Shown: positions 17,404 to 24,254 of the stretch, piece by piece | How the letters are laid out: every line of letters starts with the position of its first letter | Numbering within the stretch: the stretch's first letter is position 1 | Translations under genes and position numbers: made by a program | Notes under the pieces: generated by a model | Seen by the model: the letters and a program-made list of their open reading frames with translations, nothing else | What the model was told of the DNA's origin: nothing | Database searches by the model: none | Assembly (NCBI GenBank): GCA_005778355.1 | Contig: SXON01000021.1 | Coordinates: 30,636-94,635, forward strand | Direction: 5' to 3' | DNA: 64,000 nt | Origin: Pseudomonadota bacterium | GTDB taxonomy: Bacteria > Myxococcota_A > UBA796 > SXON01

Positions 17404-18333
17404 ATGTTCTACCTACTTGCTTGCATCCAGGAAGGACCCGAAAAAGACAGCGCCGACACCGGCGAAAGTGACACCGACACTGACGCGGACTCAGACACCG
17501 ACGCCGATTCTGACACCGACACCGACACCGGTTCCTCGTTGTCCTTCGACGACTTCGTGTACCTCGAGGCGCCCTATGACGCCGACGACAGCTGCCTCGA
17601 CACCAGCTGGGACTCCCCGATGGCGGTGTGCATGACCGACCACTCGGTGGAGGGACGGGTCATCGATTTCCAGACCAGCGATCCCGTGGCCCAGGCTGAC
17701 GTCTCGGCCTGGACGAGCGACGACATCAGCCTCGGGGCCGACGCCGAGACGAGGAGCGACGACGCGGGCGCGTGGGCGATGACCCTGCCGGCGTGCACGC
17801 CGCTGTCGGTGGCGAGCGAGGCGGCCGACGCGGTCCCCACCTACCGCCAGCACGTCGTCTTGGCGTGGGAGCACCTCGCGCGGGCGAACCTCGACGCGCC
17901 TTCGCTGTCCAACACGACGGTCGCGATCATCCCGGCGCTCCTCGGGGTTGAATGGGACGACACCACCGCGATGATCTTCGGCCAGGCTTACGACTGCGAG
18001 GGCGAGCCCGTGGTCAACGCGCAGGTATTCATCCACGACGGCAGCGGCGCGGTGGTGGGCGAGCCGCGGGCCTACTACTTCGACGACAGCTCGCTCCCCT
18101 CGGCCACCGAACCGGGGACGACCGGCAACGGGGGCTTTCTCTTGCTCGACGTACCCCAGGGCGACTTCACACTGGAAGTCTGGGGCTGGGATGGTGGCGA
18201 GCACGTGGAGCTCGCCAGCGCGCCCGTGTCGACGCTGCCCGGGAGTGTCACGATCATCAACCAGCACGTCGGTCACGACGACGGGCTCGTGTTTCCAGAG
18301 ACGTGCTTCTGGGAATGTGATGAGATTGACTGA
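17404..18333 (+). CDS. predicted lipoprotein with Asp/Thr-rich linker and two Ig-like domains
   Basis: 309 residues. MFYLLAC is a six-residue uncharged lipobox signal; the stop of sucA is in frame 6 nt upstream (TAA GCC ATG), so no longer N-terminus exists. Residues about 20-45 are an acidic Asp/Thr/Ser linker of DTDTD type. Two domains follow that resemble carboxypeptidase-regulatory-like beta sandwiches (VEGRVIDFQTSDPVAQADVSAW... and IFGQAYDCEGEPVVNAQVFI...). Cysteines could form disulfides, as expected outside the cytoplasm. It sits between sucA and the methyltransferase, overlapping the latter by TGATG. Function unknown. Confidence 0.65.
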   Translation: MFYLLACIQEGPEKDSADTGESDTDTDADSDTDADSDTDTDTGSSLSFDDFVYLEAPYDADDSCLDTSWDSPMAVCMTDHSVEGRVIDFQTSDPVAQADVSAWTSDDISLGADAETRSDDAGAWAMTLPACTPLSVASEAADAVPTYRQHVVLAWEHLARANLDAPSLSNTTVAIIPALLGVEWDDTTAMIFGQAYDCEGEPVVNAQVFIHDGSGAVVGEPRAYYFDDSSLPSATEPGTTGNGGFLLLDVPQGDFTLEVWGWDGGEHVELASAPVSTLPGSVTIINQHVGHDDGLVFPETCFWECDEID

Positions 18334-20045
18334 TGGGTGTCACCTTCATCGACCTCTTCGCCGGTGCCGGCGGCTTCTCCGAGGGCTTCCTCCAGGCCGA
18401 CGGGGGCGCCCGCTACGACTTCCTCGCCGCGAGTGACATCAACGAGAACTGCGAGCTCACGCACCTCCTTCGCTACAACCACCAGCTCGGTCTCGACCTG
18501 CCCTTCCTCCGCTCGGATGTGAAGGCGCCCGATTTTGTGGACCGGCTCAGCGCCCTGGTGACCCGCCCCGTCGACGTGGTGTGCGGCGGGCCTCCCTGCC
18601 AGAGCTTCAGCCTCGCCGGGCGCCGTCGGAAGAACGACAAGAAAGACGACCTTTTCGCGGGCTACCTCCGCGTGATCGAGCGGCTACGGCCGAAGTACTT
18701 CGTGATGGAGAACGTGCCCGGGATCCTCACGAAGGACGGCGGCGCCCACAAGGAACGCATCCTCCGCGAGATCGGGGCGATGGTCGACGACCGCGCCGTG
18801 CGGGAGGTGGCAAGCAAGCTCGGCGACGGCGAGGAAGCCTGGATCCGCCTACGTCTCACGCGCGACGCCGACGGCTACGCCACCGCGCTGGGGGACGCCT
18901 TCCGCGACGCGACGCGGACTAACCTGGACTATCGCACCAGCAAGACGAGTCGCGACGTGGCGACCGTGCGGCACGGGATTAGGATGCTCGGGCGTGTGAG
19001 CGACCTCGCGCGCCTTGTGGACACGATCACGCGGGAGAAGGGCCACGCCGACATCGACAACGACGCCTTCGTCGACGAGTTCGACCGTTTCATCGATGTG
19101 CTCCAGCCCGACGCGATCGTGGAGCGGTGCCTCGAGGCACTGAAGCGTCTACCGGCCGTCGACCTGGCCATGCCGCTGCGCACGGCGCTCCTCACGCCGG
19201 CCGAGTGCCTCGATCGGGTGGCGGTCTTGCGTCCCGACCTGCAGCGCGCCTGCGCCGACGCCCGCCTCTATCGCTGTGCTGATGCGCTCACGCTGGACGC
19301 GAGCGACTACGGCGTCCCGCAGCGACGCAAGCGCGTGGTGTTCATCGGCTGCCGCCGCGACCAGAAGCTCATCCACGAGGTGCCCCGGCGCGTGGCCGCG
19401 GGCGAGCGCGTGACGGTGGAGGAGGCCCTCTGGGACCTCGACTTCCTCCAGTCGGGACAGGCCAGCAGCGAGTACCGTCCGGTGCGGGAGGCAGCGGTGG
19501 CGTCGCGACAGGCCGACGGTCGCGCCGGCGGGGATCGCACCTATGCGGCATGGTCGCGACAGGGCCGCGTGCCCGGCTGCCGCCCGGCGGCCTACGTGTA
19601 CGACAGGGAGGACTACGACGCCGGGAAACTGACAGTCGCACCCCTGCACAACCACCAGGCGGCCACCCACAACGCCAAGGTCACCGCACGCCTCCAGGCG
19701 ATCATGGACGCCGGGCGCTTCGAAGCCGACACCGCGGCCGACCTCGCGGCAATGGGCCTCGGCACCGGCAAGCGCGACTACACGCCCTTGCAGGCCAACC
19801 AGCCCGCGCCCACGATTGTCACGATCCCCGACGACTACGTGCACTACCGCGTCCCCCGCGCCCCCACCGTGCGCGAGATGGCTCGCCTGCAGTCCTTCGA
19901 CGACAGCTTCGTCTTCCAGGGCAAGCGCACCACCGGCGGGAATCGTCGCAAGGACGAGGTGCCCCAGTACACGCTGGTCGGCAACGCCGTCCCACCGCTC
20001 CTGGCACGGGCCATCGGCGAGGAGATCCTGAAGGTCATCGAGTAG
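18333..20045 (+). CDS. DNA (cytosine-5-) methyltransferase, solitary, with long internal insertion
   Basis: 570 residues, against about 330-450 for typical Dcm-type enzymes. Motif I is DLFAGAGGFSEGF (7-19), motif IV GGPPCQSFS (catalytic Cys89), motif VI ENV (126-128), motif VIII QRRKRVVFIG (about 329), motif IX in TVREMARLQSF, motif X GNAVPPLLARAIGEEI (about 550). It transfers methyl from SAM to C5 of cytosine in a short DNA motif. Motifs VI and VIII are about 200 residues apart, much more than usual, with a helical insertion (131-315). No endonuclease gene is adjacent; a Mig/MutY-like glycosylase follows after 548 bp. Target unknown. Starts in a TGATG overlap. Confidence 0.92.
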   Translation: MGVTFIDLFAGAGGFSEGFLQADGGARYDFLAASDINENCELTHLLRYNHQLGLDLPFLRSDVKAPDFVDRLSALVTRPVDVVCGGPPCQSFSLAGRRRKNDKKDDLFAGYLRVIERLRPKYFVMENVPGILTKDGGAHKERILREIGAMVDDRAVREVASKLGDGEEAWIRLRLTRDADGYATALGDAFRDATRTNLDYRTSKTSRDVATVRHGIRMLGRVSDLARLVDTITREKGHADIDNDAFVDEFDRFIDVLQPDAIVERCLEALKRLPAVDLAMPLRTALLTPAECLDRVAVLRPDLQRACADARLYRCADALTLDASDYGVPQRRKRVVFIGCRRDQKLIHEVPRRVAAGERVTVEEALWDLDFLQSGQASSEYRPVREAAVASRQADGRAGGDRTYAAWSRQGRVPGCRPAAYVYDREDYDAGKLTVAPLHNHQAATHNAKVTARLQAIMDAGRFEADTAADLAAMGLGTGKRDYTPLQANQPAPTIVTIPDDYVHYRVPRAPTVREMARLQSFDDSFVFQGKRTTGGNRRKDEVPQYTLVGNAVPPLLARAIGEEILKVIE

Positions 20046-20195
20046 GTGCAGCGACCGCTCAGCTAGACCCGGCTGCGCGGCGCCGATCACCGGGGTGCGA
20101 CCGCAGCACCCCGCCGGTAGACCCGACGGAAGGCAAGTCGCAAGATCCGGTGCGGATCGTTCCCTTTCGGTGCGCCAGCGAAGCCGCCGGCGCGT

Positions 20196-20427
20196 CGTCG
20201 TGAGCGGTCACTGCTTGAACGCCCGACGTCGTGAGCGGTCGCTCTTCGAGTGCACAGACAACGGGCCGGAGGCGCTCGGAGCGCGAGGTGCTGAACGAGA
20301 GAAGCTGGATAATCCGGGACCCGCTGCGGCCGGCGGCGGGGGACAACGCCGGCGCGGTGGCTCGATTGTGCACGCAAACTGCTACCGCTTACGACGCGAG
20401 GCGTTCGCGTGCTCTCCGCTTACGACG
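20196..20427. mobile_element. 232-bp inverted-repeat element (MITE-like)
   Basis: Left end 20196-20255 and right end 20368-20427 are 60-bp imperfect inverted repeats, 43 of 60 bases identical by my alignment. Each end carries two copies of a 12-mer, CGTCGTGAGCGG on the left (20196, 20227) and CGTCGTAAGCGG on the right strand-reversed (20416, 20385), both pairs spaced exactly 31 bp. The inner edges share GTGCAC. Paired iterons at each end look like transposase-binding sites. The 112-bp interior codes for nothing I recognise and I see no target-site duplication. It fills much of the 548-bp gap between the methyltransferase and glycosylase genes. Confidence 0.6.
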
Positions 20428-20558
20428 GAGGGCCAGGCACCACGAAATCCTGCTGCCTCGCGATCAGCCGGTCCACCATCGGGATCCGGGCCTCGGGGGG
20501 GGAGCGGGTAGTGGCGCTGCGGGTCGCAGGGCCCGGTGGTGTTGAAGAAACGTTCCAT
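20420..20558 (-). pseudogene. N-terminal remnant of an AAA-type ATPase gene
   Basis: From ATG 20558 the minus strand reads MERFFNTTGPCDPQRHY-PLPP; after a one-base shift in a C-run near 20495-20501 it continues PEARIPMVDRLIARQQ then DFVVPGP. This matches, from memory, the start of AAA-like ATPases (MxxFNTAGPxxPxxHYxxPPxxR...FVLHGPRQTGKTT). The remnant stops just before the P-loop, at TAA 20420-20422, inside the right end of the inverted-repeat element. It is therefore frameshifted and truncated at the element border. A GTTATC box sits 10 nt before its ATG, so it was probably once an expressed gene divergent from the glycosylase. Confidence 0.6.
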
Positions 20559-20568
20559 CCGCCCCGAC

Positions 20569-20585
20569 GATAACCCCGGGCTAGG
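20569..20585. promoter_or_regulatory. divergent start-proximal -10 boxes (ATPase remnant / glycosylase)
   Basis: Minus strand GTTATC (20569-20574) lies 10 nt before the remnant ATG; plus strand GCTAGG (20580-20585) lies 8 nt before the glycosylase GTG. Confidence 0.45.
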
Positions 20586-20593
20586 TCGCTCCG

Positions 20594-21304
20594 GTGCCCG
20601 CCCGCACCCGCACCCGCACCCACGAACACATCGCTCGCGCCGTGGTGAGCGAGCGCTCGGCCGCGATCGAGGCGGTGCCGCGCCTCCTGGAAGACTGGTA
20701 CCGGCAGAACGCGCGCGACTTCCGCTGGCGACGAGGGGAGCTGTCGCCCTGGCAGTTGCTCGTGGCCGAGGTCTGCCTTCAACAGACCATGAGCCCGCGG
20801 GTCGACGCCTTTCTCCCCGGCTTCCTGTCGCGTTTCCCCGACGCAGCGGCACTCGCCGCCGCGCCGCGCGCCGAGGTTGAATCGGCCCTACGCCCACTTG
20901 GGTTCCAACGTAAGCGCGCCGCGGTGCTCCAAGGTCTGGCGGAGGCGCTCGCCGGTCGCGACATACCGCGCACACGGGACGCTCTCCTCGCCCTCCCCGG
21001 CGTGGGCCAGTACGTCGCCAGCGCGTACTTGTGCGCGGTGCACGGCGAGCCCACCTTCCTGCTCGACGTGAACTTCGCCCGCATCGTGGAGCGCGTCTTC
21101 GCGCCGCGCCTGCGCCCAGACCTTCGCGACGACCCGGTGCTCGAAACCGTGGGACGGGCCCTCGCCGGGGCCGCCCACGATCCCCGGCGCTTCAACTGGG
21201 CGATGCTGGATCTCGGCGCGCTCGTGTGTCGCCCCACGGCGCCCCGCTGCGACCGCTGCCCGCTGGTGGTTCACTGCGCGTACGCAGCCGCAGTGGAAGA
21301 ATGA
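20594..21304 (+). CDS. HhH-GPD DNA glycosylase, Mig-like (T:G mismatch) or short MutY-like
   Basis: 236 residues, GTG start. The EndoIII-type fold is complete: helix-hairpin-helix LPGVGQY (134-140), catalytic Asp158 in LLDVNF, Glu59 in VAEVCLQQT, and a 4Fe-4S cluster C-X6-C-X2-C-X5-C at Cys 212, 219, 222 and 228. Against MutY it lacks the C-terminal 8-oxoG-recognition domain. Three blocks look more like Methanothermobacter Mig, the T:G glycosylase encoded next to a C5 methyltransferase: DVNFARIVERVF, LGFQRKRAAVLQGLA and LPGVGQYVASAYLC. It would remove T from T:G made by m5C deamination, or A opposite 8-oxoG if MutY-like. Specificity cannot be settled from sequence alone. Confidence 0.82.
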   Translation: MPARTRTRTHEHIARAVVSERSAAIEAVPRLLEDWYRQNARDFRWRRGELSPWQLLVAEVCLQQTMSPRVDAFLPGFLSRFPDAAALAAAPRAEVESALRPLGFQRKRAAVLQGLAEALAGRDIPRTRDALLALPGVGQYVASAYLCAVHGEPTFLLDVNFARIVERVFAPRLRPDLRDDPVLETVGRALAGAAHDPRRFNWAMLDLGALVCRPTAPRCDRCPLVVHCAYAAAVEE

Positions 21305-21311
21305 GCGACCG

Positions 21312-21848
21312 ATGAACATCGTCATCCCGAACGGCGCTTACCGTCGCATGCCGTGGAAAAACGGCGGCGGCACCACCGAGCTGGTGGCGACCTCGGGCGA
21401 CGACCCACCCGGCTGGCGTGTCAGTCGCGCGAGCGTAGCCAGTGACGGCCCCTTCTCCGACTTCGCTGGCTACGATCGCTTCATCGTGCTCCTCGAAGGC
21501 GAGGGCTGCCTGCTCACCGTGCGCGGCAAGCTAGTGATGCTCGACGACTGGCTCGTCCCCTTCCGCTTCAAGGGCGAAGATCCTGTCGACTGCGTGCTGG
21601 TAGACGGGCCCTGTGTCGACTTCAACTGGATGGTGCGTCGCGAGCATTTCGAGGGGAACGTGGCGGTGCTCCGGCCAGGAGAGAGCGCTGAGGCGGTGGC
21701 GATCTACGCGGTCGGCGATGCCCTCTTGCACGCGGGGGAGAGCGCCGAGGTGCCCGCCGGTCACACGCTGGTGTGTCGACGCCAGCACGTTCGGCTGGAT
21801 TTCGGCGGGCCCGTCATCGCCTGTGACGCGAGGCCACTACTCCCATAG
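21312..21848 (+). CDS. HutD/Ves-family cupin protein
   Basis: 178 residues. The N-terminus YRRMPWKNGGGTTELVAT is the family signature, and the following beta-rich stretch (WRVSRASVASDGPFSDFAGYDRFIVLLEG) is the double cupin of HutD. HutD is linked to histidine utilisation in some bacteria and Ves to cold response; a ligand-binding role is assumed but not proven. No hut genes are nearby. It starts 8 nt after the glycosylase stop and so shares its transcript. Its last 12 nt overlap the end of the convergent copper-monooxygenase-like gene. Confidence 0.85.
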   Translation: MNIVIPNGAYRRMPWKNGGGTTELVATSGDDPPGWRVSRASVASDGPFSDFAGYDRFIVLLEGEGCLLTVRGKLVMLDDWLVPFRFKGEDPVDCVLVDGPCVDFNWMVRREHFEGNVAVLRPGESAEAVAIYAVGDALLHAGESAEVPAGHTLVCRRQHVRLDFGGPVIACDARPLLP

Positions 21849-22766
21849 AACGCCGTCGCTGGTCTGTACGACCTGGCACTCGGCGGTGGTGCTCCCCGGT
21901 GTGAACACGATTGTCAGGTTGCACATCTCGTCGGCCGCCGTGTAGCCGTAGCTCACGTCGGTGTCGCCATCGTTCTGGTAGTCGCAGGCGTACTCGAAGC
22001 CGCTCCCGGCGGGCACCACCAGCGGGGGGTTGTACTGAGTGATGAGCGGGTCGTGCCAATCGTTGTTGGTGTAGAAGACCTCGCCCGCAGCGGTACCGTC
22101 GAAGGGCGCCACGCGGAACTCGGTCGCGAGCGCATGGGTATGCGAGCCGAGGAAGTGAACCTCCACGTCTTCGTTGAAGGCACAGCGAGTCCACTCGGTG
22201 GCGGTCGCCCCGGCGGGCACGACGATGGTCTCGTCGCGCACCTGGCCGCCCCAGATGCTGTCCGTCACTTCCTCAGCCGGGATCGTGTACGCGTTCAGAT
22301 AGGAATAAAGCTCGATCTCCTCGTCGTTTGGGTTCACGTAGTGCAGCTCGTGCACCACCTGGATTCCGGCCGGTACCATCGCCACCACGCCCCCGGGGAG
22401 GGCGAGGATGCCTTCGCCGGCGCCCTGTGTGCCGAACATCATCACCGCGTCTTCCATGAGGCTACTGTCGGTGTAGAGCTCGTTGCAGTCGTACATACCA
22501 GGTTCGAGCGGTGTTTCAGCCAGCACGGTGGTGGAGAGGGTCATGTGGTGGGTGCCCTCGTTCTGGAGGTACTCCACCCAGTTGACCGGAGAGAGCTCCG
22601 TCGTGTCGAGGTCGTACACCGCGCAAAGCCAGGCCTCGCTGTAGGGCGCCACCCTGCCGCTCATCTTGGCCTGGAATCCCTCGCCCGCTGCGGGCGGGTC
22701 GAGGCTTGGCAGCGCCGCTGCGCCGGTGTCGACCGTCTCTGCGGTGCAGGCCAGGAAGAAGAACAT
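21837..22766 (-). CDS. lipoprotein resembling copper type II monooxygenases (PHM/DBH-like)
   Basis: 309 residues. MFFFLAC is a six-residue uncharged lipobox signal; TGA CCG ATG shows an in-frame stop just upstream, so the start is fixed. Copper-site motifs of peptidylglycine alpha-hydroxylating and dopamine beta-monooxygenases are visible: HHM at about 73 (EGTHHMTL), VVHELHYVNP (His-X-His type), GSHTHALA, and the Met-containing MCNLTIVF, which in PHM reads MCNLYM. If functional it would hydroxylate an unactivated C-H with ascorbate-like reductant outside the cytoplasm. Such proteins occur in myxobacteria and other environmental bacteria but most are unstudied. GCGAGGTG lies before ATG as ribosome site. 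Confidence 0.65.
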   Translation of the reverse strand: MFFFLACTAETVDTGAAALPSLDPPAAGEGFQAKMSGRVAPYSEAWLCAVYDLDTTELSPVNWVEYLQNEGTHHMTLSTTVLAETPLEPGMYDCNELYTDSSLMEDAVMMFGTQGAGEGILALPGGVVAMVPAGIQVVHELHYVNPNDEEIELYSYLNAYTIPAEEVTDSIWGGQVRDETIVVPAGATATEWTRCAFNEDVEVHFLGSHTHALATEFRVAPFDGTAAGEVFYTNNDWHDPLITQYNPPLVVPAGSGFEYACDYQNDGDTDVSYGYTAADEMCNLTIVFTPGSTTAECQVVQTSDGVLWE

Positions 22767-22805
22767 CGGTCACCTCGCCGACCTGCGTATCGCGCGTCGC
22801 CAGCG

Positions 22806-22811
22806 GATAGA
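22806..22811 (+). promoter_or_regulatory. putative leaderless -10 box (GATAGA)
   Basis: GATAGA, 7 nt, ATG of the VWA lipoprotein. The TA is 9 nt before the start; no Shine-Dalgarno. Confidence 0.4.
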
Positions 22812-22818
22812 CGTACGC

Positions 22819-23784
22819 ATGCGCACTACGCTCGGCTTGCTCGCGCTCTCGGTCCTGGCCTGCGCCGGCACCAAGGACACCGGGAACGGCGACGACGACG
22901 ACCTCGATCTGGGCCCGCCCCAGCTCGACCTCCTGCTGGTGATCGACACCTCGGGCTCGATGAAGGAGGAGTCGTCTGCGCTCGCCGTGGGCCTCGACGC
23001 CATCATCGACGCGCTGGGCAGCGCCGACTGGCAGATCGGCGTGACCACCGCGTCCGCCGATCCGCAGGCCGGCGGCACCACCGGCGTTGACCCGGGCGAG
23101 GCCGGGAGCCTCGTGGGGCCGGTGATCACCTCGGCCGGCGACAACGCGGTGGAGACACTGCGCGCACAATTGCTCTGCGACACCATCTACTGGAAGGACA
23201 ACGACCTCGAATCCGATCCGAACTACGCGGGCGACGCGGGCGACTGTCCCGTGCCGACCGTCGTGAGCCGGGAGTACCTCGGCTGCGTGTGCGGCGAGGA
23301 AACTTGGAACACCGACGAAGGCACGGGCAACGAGGAAGGACTGGAAGCCATCTACGCCGCGATCTGCCGCGCCGACGGCGACCAGCCAGACGCCTGCTGG
23401 GACCCCACCGGCGCGCTCACCACCGCCGACGCGGGGAGCAACGCGGAGCTGTGGCGCGAGGGCGTCCCGGCCGCCGCCTTGATCGTGAGCGACGAAGGCG
23501 ACGGCTCCCGACGGCTGACCAACGGTGACCCCGATCCCACCGCCTACGTGGAGCTCTACGCCGGAACCAGTCGCGACCTCGAAGTCTACGTCCTCGGCCC
23601 GCCGTACCACGATTCCGACGGGTCATGCCTCGCCAGCGCGCAGACCTGGGGCGTGGAGCGCTACCAGGCGGCGGCCGAGGCGACCGGTGGCGAGTACGCG
23701 GACCTCACCGAGCTCGACGAGGACTGCACCGAGCTCGACGTGGCAACCCAGGTGGCGGGACTGCTGGCCGCGGCGGTGGAGTGA
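22819..23784 (+). CDS. von Willebrand factor A-domain lipoprotein
   Basis: 321 residues. MRTTLGLLALSVLAC is a conventional lipobox signal with one Arg, followed by an acidic linker (TGNGDDDDLDLG). The VWA domain starts LLLVIDTSGSM with the MIDAS residues DTSGS at 43-47, a metal-dependent adhesion site. Cys residues at several points suggest disulfides in the envelope. The upstream open frame is antisense to the neighbouring lipoprotein and not used. It overlaps the next lipoprotein gene by TGATG, so the two are co-expressed. Ligand unknown. Confidence 0.75.
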   Translation: MRTTLGLLALSVLACAGTKDTGNGDDDDLDLGPPQLDLLLVIDTSGSMKEESSALAVGLDAIIDALGSADWQIGVTTASADPQAGGTTGVDPGEAGSLVGPVITSAGDNAVETLRAQLLCDTIYWKDNDLESDPNYAGDAGDCPVPTVVSREYLGCVCGEETWNTDEGTGNEEGLEAIYAAICRADGDQPDACWDPTGALTTADAGSNAELWREGVPAAALIVSDEGDGSRRLTNGDPDPTAYVELYAGTSRDLEVYVLGPPYHDSDGSCLASAQTWGVERYQAAAEATGGEYADLTELDEDCTELDVATQVAGLLAAAVE

Positions 23785-24245
23785 TGCTCGCGCTCCTCGT
23801 GGCCTGCGCGCCATCCTCTGAGCTCGCCGAGCTGGAGGTGGTGGGCGCCACCCTCACCGAGCTCGTCGACGTGCGGGTCGGTGCGGGCCTGGGCATCGCG
23901 TTCGCGAGCGCGACGCTGGAAGTCCAGGAGGCCGGCGGCGACACCCAGGATTTCGCCGTCACCCTCTCGGGCCCCCGGCTCGGGCTCGTCGCCGAGGGGG
24001 CCGTGGGCGTGGGCTACCTCGAAACCCCGCTGGTCTGGTATGACGGCAGCCGCCCCGGCAGCGACCTGCTCGGCACCTACGCGGGCATCGAGTACGGCGC
24101 GGCCACCGGGGTGGGCGCCAGCGCGGCCCTCCTCGAGAACGAGTTCGGGGTGGGCATGATCATCGGCACCATCGACCTCGGGGCGAGCATGACCGTCGGC
24201 TACGAGTGGCTCACGCTCTCAGCGGGCGAGAGCGAGCTGCCGTAG
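23784..24245 (+). CDS. small predicted lipoprotein
   Basis: 153 residues. MLALLVAC is a seven-residue uncharged lipobox signal; the ATG overlaps the stop of the VWA gene. The mature part is Gly/Ala/Val-rich with alternating strands (VGAGLGIAFASATLEVQEAGG..., GVGASAALLENEFGVGMIIG), suggestive of a small beta barrel or sandwich. No known motif. Probably acts with the VWA lipoprotein. It converges on feoB, 9 bp away. Confidence 0.55.
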   Translation: MLALLVACAPSSELAELEVVGATLTELVDVRVGAGLGIAFASATLEVQEAGGDTQDFAVTLSGPRLGLVAEGAVGVGYLETPLVWYDGSRPGSDLLGTYAGIEYGAATGVGASAALLENEFGVGMIIGTIDLGASMTVGYEWLTLSAGESELP

Positions 24246-24254
24246 TCCGACGGG

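Noticed and set aside
18333..20045. Complete restriction-modification system
   Set aside because: No endonuclease-like gene on either side; only a lipoprotein, the repeat element and the glycosylase.
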